Assembly: GCA_943330925.2 (NCBI GenBank)
Contig: CALQJP020000001.1
Coordinates: 1 to 35,448 of the forward strand
Reading direction: 5' to 3'
Source of the DNA: Chryseobacterium gleum
Lineage (GTDB): Bacteria > Bacteroidota > Bacteroidia > Flavobacteriales_D > Sanyastnellaceae
Length of the DNA stretch: 35,448 nt
Shown here: positions 1 to 6,499 of the stretch, piece after piece
Layout: every line of letters starts with the position of its first letter
Numbering within the stretch: the stretch's first letter is position 1
Position numbers and translations under genes: made by a program
Notes under the pieces: generated by a model
Database searches by the model: none
What the model was told of the DNA's origin: nothing
What the model saw: only the letters and a program-made list of their open reading frames with translations

Positions 1-329
1 AAACCGAAGAGTCTGCAGATAAGTCCGCGGTTGGGGTATGCATTGCACATGCCACCGAAATTGGTGATGTGCGGACGAAACACGTAGCAGAGACTATGAC
101 TGTTGGTCTGCAGTTCTTCCCATGCTTGTTCGGCTCTTCCTTCATCGAAAAGCTCTAGAGCCAGCGGCAGAAACTCGAGCGGAGTGCACTCGATATCGGG
201 TTTTTTGCAACACTCACCGCATCCCGAAAGGCAATGCAATCCCGAGGATTGCTGCATCGAGGCAATCTCTTTGTCGAGTCGGGCATACACCCGTTTTACA
301 GCAGTTACTTTTTCAGGAAGCGATTTCAT
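1..329 (-). CDS. YkgJ-type cysteine-cluster protein (partial)
   Basis: The gene begins at the ATG at 329 and runs off the left edge, so only the first 109 residues are visible. The cysteine pattern C33-x3-C37-x2-C40-C41, followed by Cys48, Cys81, Cys95 and Cys105 in a context reading RGLICRLFG, matches the YkgJ/CxxCxxCC family, which is thought to chelate zinc or iron. No signal peptide is visible, so it is probably cytoplasmic. Its substrate and partner are unknown. A TAATTTCA box lies four bases before the ATG (334-341) and may be a degenerate -7 promoter element. The gene is separated from the upstream SRPBCC gene by a hairpin repeat. Confidence 0.8.
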   Translation of the reverse strand, partial: MKSLPEKVTAVKRVYARLDKEIASMQQSSGLHCLSGCGECCKKPDIECTPLEFLPLALELFDEGRAEQAWEELQTNSHSLCYVFRPHITNFGGMCNAYPNRGLICRLFG

Positions 330-385
330 GGTGTGAAATTACCACGGATGTTCTGTTTTCTTCAGCACATTTCTAATAGGCTTAT

Positions 386-436
386 CTCTGTGACCTCTGT
401 GTTCTATGCGGTAAATTAACCACAGAGGGCACAGAG
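386..436. repeat. Inverted repeat built of ctctgtg/cacagag words
   Basis: Two 16-bp arms, 386-401 and 421-436, are reverse complements with one mismatch and enclose a 19-base loop. Each arm is itself a near-duplicate of a cctctgtg word. It sits between the SRPBCC gene and the cysteine-cluster gene. It could act as an RNA hairpin between them, but there is no T-run, so I do not call it a terminator. Confidence 0.8.
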
Positions 437-468
437 GACACGGGGATGAATAGTTAGATCACGATGGA

Positions 469-930
469 TTAACTCGGGAAAATGCGGTTGATGACGGTGG
501 TGCGATAATCGAAGATGCCTTGTAATTTATTCTTAACCCAAAGCGCGTGCACGATGCGCCCTAAAGGGCCAAAGGGCATCGCATAATTGACGATGTCGGT
601 CATGAGCACATGGTCGCCTTTGTCTTCGAAGATGTGCTGATGATGCCAAAAGGCATACGGGCCAAAGCGTTGTTCATCCACAAAGAAATGCTTGTCTTCG
701 CTCTGCGAAATTTCGGTTGTCCAGCCGAATGACATGAACGGTGCAGGTTGTATTTTGTAATTGATAATCATACCTGCATGCATCTTCTTTCCGGAAACAT
801 TGGTCAGTATTTTAAACCTCATGTCATCGGGTGTGATTTCATCCAGGTTCTCCGGACGCGAGAAATAATCCCATGCTTTTTCAAGAGTGGTGTTCAGAAT
901 GGTTTTTCTTTCGAGCGTGTACACTTTCAT
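469..930 (-). CDS. SRPBCC (START-like) family protein
   Basis: A 153-residue soluble protein with the layout of SRPBCC ligand-binding proteins. Its N-terminus reads YTLERKTILNTTLEKAWDYF, followed by RPENLDEITP, and it has a long C-terminal helix carrying RIVHALWVKNKLQGIFDYR. Such proteins form a helix-grip pocket for a hydrophobic ligand; the ligand here cannot be told. I chose the ATG at 930 because the longer reading frame to 960 begins with TTG and adds an unconserved tail. It lies 61 bases after mobA on the same strand and may share its transcript, though no role in cofactor synthesis follows from that. Confidence 0.8.
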   Translation of the reverse strand: MKVYTLERKTILNTTLEKAWDYFSRPENLDEITPDDMRFKILTNVSGKKMHAGMIINYKIQPAPFMSFGWTTEISQSEDKHFFVDEQRFGPYAFWHHQHIFEDKGDHVLMTDIVNYAMPFGPLGRIVHALWVKNKLQGIFDYRTTVINRIFPS

Positions 931-991
931 TTTCTTACGGTTTGCTTCAAAAACCGACAAGAAGGTTGAATGTTCGACCGGGAGACATGAA

Positions 992-2110
992 TCAGTATTT
1001 CTTTAGCAGTTCGAGCGCTTCTTCCAGCTCTTCCGGGGTGTTTACATTTTCGAGCTTTTCGGGCTTGCTTGCTATTATCACCTTTGCTTCCGTTTGAATG
1101 AGCACTTTGCGCGGGCATGAATAACCCAGGCCGATGAACGACATGATCATGGGCATGGATTTCGGCTCCCAGATGGCAATGAGAGGCTCCGGAAATTGAT
1201 CGAACGGACTCTGAAATGACGTTGCGGTGTGAACGGTGGATCGATGGGCGAGGAGCTCCTCTAAAATTTCTCGGTCGAGAAAGGGAACGTCGCTGGCCAG
1301 CACGAGCCAAGCTGTGTCGGGTTCTGTCATGAATGCCGAAGCTATGCCACCGAGTGGACCAAGGTCGAGCATCCGGTCGGCGATGGTGCGAAACCCTTGC
1401 TCCTGGTAATATGCACTTTGCTCCTGACGGCAGGAAAGGGCGGGTTCCAATCCCATTTCCTCACACAAAGCATAGAGGTGCGCGAACTGAGGTTTGCCGT
1501 GATACGCAATGTGTGTTTTGTCTTTCCCCATGCGCACGCTTTTGCCACCCGACATGATGAGGGCTTTCACACGTGCAGGGGCCATAATTTGTTGACGCAA
1601 CAGAGGCAACAGGTCAACTATGTTTTGTTCGTTGAGTACAGGCACTTCTGCCCAGTGAGGCACAACTTCTTTCACGAATTCGGGAACTTGAAGGCAACGT
1701 TGTGTAGTAATGATGGCTATTACATGCGTTAGTTGTGATGCCCTTTTGCGAAGAGAAGCTTCTTTGTCGGGGTCGCACAAAATGATTTGATGCGCTGCTT
1801 CAAAGTGATTGCCGTTCACAACGACTAAATCTGCTTGTGAGAGTGCTATGTGCCGACTTACCATTTCCGGTGTTGCGCGCAGGTGGGTTGAAATGGACGA
1901 CTGATTGTCGGTCCATCGTTGAATCGAATCGGATGTTGTTTCAGGATGATGATTCGCATCGGCATACACCACAGAAGCCGGCATTAGCGCCTTGCAAAGG
2001 AGGTTGGCCCATTGACCAATGATGTCGCAATTCGTGCCGAGCAGGGCAAGCTCATTGCGAGCAAAATTCCCCAAGGAAGGCCTTTTCAGGTCGGCGTGTT
2101 TTTTATGCAT
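992..2110 (-). CDS. mobA: MobA-like NTP transferase with N-terminal MobB-like domain
   Basis: The C-terminal half is a molybdenum cofactor nucleotidyltransferase of the MobA/MocA type: the nucleotide-binding loop SGGKSVRMGKDK lies at residues 187-198, followed by LGPLGGIASA and the metal-site ASDVPFLD. It would transfer a nucleotide to molybdopterin, in the same pathway as the adjacent moaC. Residues 1-180 precede this domain and resemble the MobB-like N-terminal part seen in other Bacteroidota homologues, but the place of the P-loop reads LLGTNCDIIG (around residue 25), with no GKS/T. The ATG at 2110 overlaps the moaC stop by 8 bases (ATGCATAA), which argues for translational coupling and against the longer frame starting inside moaC. 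Total 372 residues. Confidence 0.87.
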   Translation of the reverse strand: MHKKHADLKRPSLGNFARNELALLGTNCDIIGQWANLLCKALMPASVVYADANHHPETTSDSIQRWTDNQSSISTHLRATPEMVSRHIALSQADLVVVNGNHFEAAHQIILCDPDKEASLRKRASQLTHVIAIITTQRCLQVPEFVKEVVPHWAEVPVLNEQNIVDLLPLLRQQIMAPARVKALIMSGGKSVRMGKDKTHIAYHGKPQFAHLYALCEEMGLEPALSCRQEQSAYYQEQGFRTIADRMLDLGPLGGIASAFMTEPDTAWLVLASDVPFLDREILEELLAHRSTVHTATSFQSPFDQFPEPLIAIWEPKSMPMIMSFIGLGYSCPRKVLIQTEAKVIIASKPEKLENVNTPEELEEALELLKKY

Positions 2111-2582
2111 TGCGTTGGTAGTCGTTTTTGCCGCCCGATTTTTCCAGCAGTTGAATGGAGCTAATCGTAATGTCATGCGATAGAGCCTTGCACATGTCGT
2201 AGATGGTGAGCGCAGCAACAGAAACAGCCGTGAGGGCTTCCATTTCTACACCCGTTTTGCCGAAGGTGCGCACTTCGCTTTCAATTACTGCAGTGTGGTT
2301 GTCCAATTCAATCTTGATTTGAACCTTGTCGATCGGCAGGGCGTGACAAAGCGGAATGAGATCAGCTGTTTTTTTAGCGCCCATGATGCCCGCGAGAATG
2401 GCAGTTTGAAACACCGGACCTTTTGGGAGGTGCAATTCACGATCGACCAATCTGCTTGCGATGTCCTCACCGAGAAGCACGTGCGCCCGAGCTTTCGCAG
2501 TGCGCTGCGATGCAGTTTTTGAAGAAACATCCACCATGTTCGCTTGGTTGTCGGGGGAGAGGTGAGAGAATTCCGATTTCAT
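2103..2582 (-). CDS. moaC: Cyclic pyranopterin monophosphate synthase MoaC
   Basis: A 159-residue protein of normal MoaC length. It carries ANMVDVSSK near the N-terminus, KGPVFQTAILAGIMGAKKTADLIPLCHAL in the middle (the catalytic His sits in LCHAL; most homologues read CHPL), and GVEMEALTAVSVAALTIYDMCKA at the end, containing the conserved Asp and Lys of the active site. MoaC converts 3',8-cyclo-7,8-dihydro-GTP to cyclic pyranopterin monophosphate in molybdenum cofactor synthesis. It is the first gene of a minus-strand unit with mobA. No moaA, moaE or moeA is present in the window. Confidence 0.95.
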   Translation of the reverse strand: MKSEFSHLSPDNQANMVDVSSKTASQRTAKARAHVLLGEDIASRLVDRELHLPKGPVFQTAILAGIMGAKKTADLIPLCHALPIDKVQIKIELDNHTAVIESEVRTFGKTGVEMEALTAVSVAALTIYDMCKALSHDITISSIQLLEKSGGKNDYQRNA

Positions 2583-2586
2583 ACAG

Positions 2587-2594
2587 CGAAGTTA
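2587..2594 (-). promoter_or_regulatory. -7 promoter element of moaC (TAACTTCG)
   Basis: Read on the minus strand this is TAACTTCG, matching the TAnnTTyG form that recurs in this window, and it ends exactly four bases before the moaC ATG. If it is the -7 element, the transcript would start at or within a few bases of the ATG. No clear -33 TTG is visible upstream. Confidence 0.5.
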
Positions 2595-2600
2595 GGGTAA

Positions 2601-2647
2601 AGGTGCGAGGGACGAGGTGCGAGGTGCGAAGGACGAGGAGTGAGAAG
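2601..2647. repeat. Purine-rich 8-bp word repeat (gtgcgagg type)
   Basis: About four imperfect copies of a gtgcgagg/gacgagg word in tandem between the divergent moaC and beta-barrel genes. It lies just upstream of the moaC -7 element. No coding potential or regulator binding site is evident. Confidence 0.6.
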
Positions 2648-2747
2648 AGAGCAGGGGTTACTAACAGCGGGAGTTGGAAATTCGGATGGATAGTGGTCGC
2701 TATCGGCGACGTTTTGAGTTCAAATTTGTACTGATAAATTGAAAACA

Positions 2748-3263
2748 ATGAAGACAATTCGTTTCGCCGCTATGGCACTAATGGCTTTTGCTTTTACACA
2801 AGCACACTCACAATACGCTTTGCAAACCGGTAAGATGCAGTTTAATGGAGGCATTGGACTTTCCTCGTGGGGTTTGCCAATCTATGCCGGCATCGATTAT
2901 GGGTTTGATAAGAATATTTCCTTTGGAGGCGAATTGTCGTTTCGGTCTTTCAATGAGCGCATAGCAGGAGAGCGTTACAGCTCAAGCATCATCGGCATTT
3001 CCGGAAATGGAAATTACCATTTTGGTGAGATGCTCGGCATCGATGATTTATTCGATGTGTATGCCGGATTGAATCTTGGTTTTTATATCTGGAACACGTC
3101 GAGTAATTATCTTGGGTCTGGATCTACCGGATTGGGTATAGGAGCCCAGATTGGCGGCCGCTATTATTTCAAGAAGAACATGGCTGTCAACGTCGAGCTT
3201 GGAGGTGGCAACGCCTTCTCAGGCGGTAAGGTAGGTCTGAGTATCCTTCTTAATAAGAACTAG
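2748..3263 (+). CDS. Small outer-membrane beta-barrel protein
   Basis: A 171-residue protein starting with a Sec signal peptide (MKTIRFAAMALMAFAFTQAHSQ). It continues as alternating aromatic/polar stretches rich in Gly, such as GGIGLSSWGLPIYAGIDYGF, and ends in a strand-like VGLSILLNKN. This is the pattern of short OmpW/OmpA-barrel-like proteins of about eight strands. I chose the ATG at 2748; a TTG three codons earlier is in frame but less likely. A CAAATTTG box at 2721-2728 could be a weak promoter. Its function beyond being an outer-membrane barrel cannot be read from sequence. Confidence 0.75.
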   Translation: MKTIRFAAMALMAFAFTQAHSQYALQTGKMQFNGGIGLSSWGLPIYAGIDYGFDKNISFGGELSFRSFNERIAGERYSSSIIGISGNGNYHFGEMLGIDDLFDVYAGLNLGFYIWNTSSNYLGSGSTGLGIGAQIGGRYYFKKNMAVNVELGGGNAFSGGKVGLSILLNKN

Positions 3264-3272
3264 GCGCTGGCG

Positions 3273-3476
3273 CTCTGCTAGTAGCCGCGGTCGTGGACGC
3301 GCTGCTGCGCGTCCTTATAGTCCCTCTTGCCAAGTGAGTGCTCTGCTTTAAGCTGCTGTCGTGGACGCGCTGCTGCGCGTCCTTACGCTCTCTCTTGCCA
3401 TGCGTGCCCTCTGCTAGAGGCTGCAGTCGTGGACGCACTGCAGTGCGTCCTTACCCTCCTTTCTGCCAAGCTCACG
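3273..3476. repeat. Three 68-bp tandem repeats with REP-like palindromes
   Basis: Three direct repeats of exactly 68 bp (3273-3340, 3341-3408, 3409-3476), each starting ctctgct. Each holds a 20-bp palindrome at 3295-3314, 3363-3382 and 3431-3450. The first two read ggacgcgctgctgcgcgtcc. The third reads ggacgcactgcagtgcgtcc, a perfect palindrome in which both arms changed together. Each palindrome is preceded by gtcgtgg, which contains a GTGG tetranucleotide like the GTRG foot of known REP sequences. They fill most of the gap before the RAYT gene and are its probable recognition sequences. Confidence 0.9.
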
Positions 3477-3498
3477 CCTATAGATGTTAGATGATCTT

Positions 3499-3533
3499 GG
3501 CATATCTTATATGCCTCGGGGCATGTTTATGCC
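3499..3533 (+). repeat. Two short hairpins upstream of the RAYT gene
   Basis: Two adjacent hairpins: ggcatat/atatgcc (3499-3505 with 3509-3515) and ggcat/atgcc (3520-3524 with 3529-3533). They share the ggcat stem and differ from the 68-bp repeats. They lie in the leader of the transposase gene and could affect its expression. Together with the 68-bp repeats they account for the gene-free stretch 3264-3608. Confidence 0.5.
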
Positions 3534-3608
3534 GCTTATGCCTTTCATACAGTTTCTCTCGTTTTCCTGCTAGCTATTGTTGCAGCCTGAACTAAAAAAG
3601 GAGATCGT

Positions 3609-4163
3609 ATGAGCAAACAAAAGAAACTGTACAGCAATCATTCGAGCCGCTTGCAAACATGGGACTACAGCAGATCAGGCTACTACTTTGTGACGATGAT
3701 AGTGCGAGGCAGAGAGCGTTGGTTTGGAGAGATTCGTAATGGCGTTATGCACAAGACGCCTCTTGGAGAGTTCGCTGAAATGTCATGGAAAAAGACTCTT
3801 GAACTTCGTCCATCCATGAACCTTTGGCTCGGCGAATTTGTCGTTATGCCGGATCATTTTCACGCTGTTTTGTTCATCGGTGAAAATGAGCATAATTCAG
3901 CACTTCCTTGTCTGGCTAAGCCGGAAACAACCGAGCAGGTTCTTCATACATTGAACAACCCGAAGAATGGGTTTCGCGCGCAGTCAAACAATCTTGCTTC
4001 TATTGTCAGAGGTTTCAAAGCTTCCGTAACGACTGAAGCAAGACGTCAGGGTATTCCTTTTAATTGGGTTTCCAGATATCATGACAGCATTGTGCGGAAT
4101 GCTGGGGATTTGAATTTTGTCCGCTCATATATTCAGAAGAATGTAGAAAGATGGAAGGAATGA
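3609..4163 (+). CDS. REP-associated tyrosine transposase (RAYT, Y1/HUH)
   Basis: A 184-residue protein of the IS200-like Y1 transposase superfamily, RAYT branch. It opens with SGYYFVTMIVRGRERWFG, carries the metal-binding HUH motif as HFH at residues 83-85 within VVMPDHFHAVLFI, and ends with NWVSRYHDSIVRNAGDLNFVRSYIQKN. Tyr174 there aligns, by position in the family, with the nucleophilic Tyr of E. coli TnpA-REP. RAYTs nick single-stranded REP hairpins. The three 68-bp palindromic repeats just upstream are the expected partners. The frame is intact. Unlike most genes here it has a strong Shine-Dalgarno sequence (aaggagat, 3598-3605), which hints at a different origin. Confidence 0.92.
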   Translation: MSKQKKLYSNHSSRLQTWDYSRSGYYFVTMIVRGRERWFGEIRNGVMHKTPLGEFAEMSWKKTLELRPSMNLWLGEFVVMPDHFHAVLFIGENEHNSALPCLAKPETTEQVLHTLNNPKNGFRAQSNNLASIVRGFKASVTTEARRQGIPFNWVSRYHDSIVRNAGDLNFVRSYIQKNVERWKE

Positions 4164-4223
4164 ACAGGATTTTACGGGTTATTGGCTTACATGAAGGCAA
4201 TTTGATTTGAAGTAGAACCTGTT

Positions 4224-4255
4224 TTGCGTTTTCCGCCTCCTCTTCCGTATTTTCG
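4224..4255 (+). promoter_or_regulatory. Promoter of the DPP IV gene
   Basis: TTG at 4224-4226, a 21-base spacer, then TATTTTCG at 4248-4255, fitting the Bacteroidota -33/-7 pattern. The start codon follows 18 bases later. Confidence 0.6.
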
Positions 4256-4273
4256 GCACACCAAACCAATTCT

Positions 4274-6475
4274 ATGAAATTCAAGTTTTCAGCCTTCGTG
4301 CTGGCTCTTTTTATATCGGTGCAATGGTGCGCACAGCAAAATCTGACCAATAATCTTATTTGGAGCGGTGGTGAGTTTTCCGGTGAGTTCGTGGGTGGAC
4401 TCAACAGCATGAACGATGGCCTTCACTACACGGCCACGGAGCCAAGCGATGCCTTCGGTGAGCGCATTGTGAAATATAGCTATGCCACAGGCACCGAAGT
4501 GGGTGTGGTGGCTACGGCTCGCGATATTTTCGGTGATGCTACCAAGTCATTTGATGGTTATGAGTTCAACAGCGATGAGCAATACCTGCTCATTCAAACA
4601 GAGTCTGAGCCTGTTTACCGCTATAGCTTTTACGCCAATTACTTCCTCTACCATATTCCAACCAAGAAGACTATTCCCCTCACCGATTTTGCCAAGGGAA
4701 AGCAAATGCTCGCGGAAGTGTCGCCCGATGGAAAGCACGTGGCCTTCGTGCGCGCAAACAATTTGTTTGTGGTGGAGATAGCCAGCATGCTGGAAACTCA
4801 AGTAACACGCGATGGCGTGATGAACAAGATTATCAATGGTGCAACCGATTGGGTGTATGAAGAAGAGTTTGCATTGGTGAAGGGCTTTGAATGGAGTCCG
4901 GCGGGGAATCGCATTGCTTACTTGCGTTTCGATGAGTCGAATGTTCGCGAGTTTTCGATGGACATCTTCGGTGAGCTCTATCCGGAGCAACAGCGTTTTA
5001 AATATCCGAAAGCAGGCGAGGCGAACAGCGTGGTGAGTCTTTTCGTTTACGACCTTTCGCTCGGGCAAAGTCGCAGGGTAGACATGGGGTCGAACACCGA
5101 TCAATACATACCGCGCATTGAGTGGTCCAAAAATAACGATCAGCTCTGTGCCATGCGCATGAACAGACATCAAAACAAGCTGGAGTTCCTGCTAACCGAT
5201 TTGATGGCGAAAAGCCTCAATACGGTTCCAACGAAAGTGATATACACGGAGCAAGCTGATACCTACATCGATGTTTCGGATGCTCTTACATTCTTGGCCG
5301 ACGGTAGCTTCATTTGGCTGAGCGAGCGCGACGGATACAATCATCTTTATCTCTTTGATGCGGCGGGTGCTGTTAAAAAGCAAATCACCAAGGGAGCTTG
5401 GGACGTCATTGACTTTTACGGCATCGATGAAAAATCGCAAACAGCCTATTTCACTTCGAGTATGGTAAGTGCCATGGAACAGCACGTGTATTCAGTGGGT
5501 TTCAAAAAGCAGCCTGCTGCACCGGTGCGCATGAGTTTGCAGAAGGGAAATAACAGCGCTGAATTCAGCAAAGGCTTCAAGTATTACATCCTCATGCACA
5601 GTGACGCCAATGCACCGACGGATTTCAGTTTGTATGACGCAAAGGGAAAGCTCATTCGTATGCTGAAGGACAATGCATTGTTGAAAGAACGCATGGCAAA
5701 GTATAACCTCACCAAGAAGGAGTTTTTCACTTTTAAGAACAATGCAGGGATCGATTTGAATTGCTGGATGATGAAGCCAACCAACTTTGATCCATCCAAA
5801 AAATATCCTGTGCTGGTTGCTATCTATGGCGGGCCGGGCAGCAATACGGTGAGCGACGCTTGGGGAGGCAGAGGTTATTTGTGGCATCAGTTGCTTTGCC
5901 AGCAGGGATACATCGTTGTGAGCTGCGACCCGCGTGGCACGCAATACAGAGGTCGTCAGTTCAAGCACAGCACCTACATGAATTTGGGTAAACTGGAAAC
6001 AGAAGACTTTATCGATTTTGCCAAGTATCTCGGAGGGCAATCGTATGTCGATGCTGCGCGCATTGGTATTCAGGGTTGGAGTTTTGGTGGGTATATGACT
6101 TCTTTGTGTATGACCAAGGGCGCAGATAATTACAAGGCAGGAATTGCAGTAGCGCCTGTAACGAACTGGAAGTATTACGACAGTATTTACACCGAGCGAT
6201 TCATGCGCACTCCTCAAGAGAACAGTGGTGGTTATGAAAACAACTCGCCCATCAATTTTGTAAAATCACTCAAGGGTAAATTCTTGTTGGTTCACGGCAG
6301 CGCCGATGACAATGTGCATTACCAGAACAGCATGGACATGATAACGGCGTTAGTTGCCGCCAACAAGCAGTTTGACATGTTCATTTATCCCAACAAGAAT
6401 CACGGTATATCGGGCGGCAATACGCGCCTGCATTTGTATACCCGCATGACTCAGTTTTTAACCGACAACCTTTAA
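4274..6475 (+). CDS. Dipeptidyl peptidase IV-type S9 peptidase
   Basis: A 733-residue exported serine peptidase. A signal peptide (about residues 1-20) leads into the DPP IV N-terminal beta-propeller, which holds the Glu-Glu motif that grips the substrate amino terminus: DWVYEEE at residues 192-198. The C-terminal alpha/beta-hydrolase domain has the nucleophile Ser603 in GWSFGG, Asp678 in GSADDNVH and His710 in NKNHGI. The Asp-to-His spacing of 32 is the same as in mammalian DPP4. It should remove dipeptides ending in Pro or Ala from peptides in the periplasm, supporting peptide use. The gene has its own promoter, and the next gene starts 24 bases after the stop, so the two may be co-transcribed. 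Confidence 0.95.
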   Translation: MKFKFSAFVLALFISVQWCAQQNLTNNLIWSGGEFSGEFVGGLNSMNDGLHYTATEPSDAFGERIVKYSYATGTEVGVVATARDIFGDATKSFDGYEFNSDEQYLLIQTESEPVYRYSFYANYFLYHIPTKKTIPLTDFAKGKQMLAEVSPDGKHVAFVRANNLFVVEIASMLETQVTRDGVMNKIINGATDWVYEEEFALVKGFEWSPAGNRIAYLRFDESNVREFSMDIFGELYPEQQRFKYPKAGEANSVVSLFVYDLSLGQSRRVDMGSNTDQYIPRIEWSKNNDQLCAMRMNRHQNKLEFLLTDLMAKSLNTVPTKVIYTEQADTYIDVSDALTFLADGSFIWLSERDGYNHLYLFDAAGAVKKQITKGAWDVIDFYGIDEKSQTAYFTSSMVSAMEQHVYSVGFKKQPAAPVRMSLQKGNNSAEFSKGFKYYILMHSDANAPTDFSLYDAKGKLIRMLKDNALLKERMAKYNLTKKEFFTFKNNAGIDLNCWMMKPTNFDPSKKYPVLVAIYGGPGSNTVSDAWGGRGYLWHQLLCQQGYIVVSCDPRGTQYRGRQFKHSTYMNLGKLETEDFIDFAKYLGGQSYVDAARIGIQGWSFGGYMTSLCMTKGADNYKAGIAVAPVTNWKYYDSIYTERFMRTPQENSGGYENNSPINFVKSLKGKFLLVHGSADDNVHYQNSMDMITALVAANKQFDMFIYPNKNHGISGGNTRLHLYTRMTQFLTDNL

Positions 6476-6499
6476 CCGACCTAACACTCTTTGGCCATT

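Noticed and set aside
3273..3476. CRISPR-like array
   Set aside because: Units are tandem with no unique spacers, each holds a palindrome, and no cas genes are nearby. REP-type repeats explain it better.
4060..4410. 116-residue minus-strand frame spanning the gap before the DPP IV gene
   Set aside because: It overlaps the ends of two well-supported genes and the DPP IV promoter and has no family features.
5492..6217. 241-residue frame on the minus strand
   Set aside because: It lies wholly inside the DPP IV gene, whose catalytic Ser region is on the plus strand. No recognisable motif.
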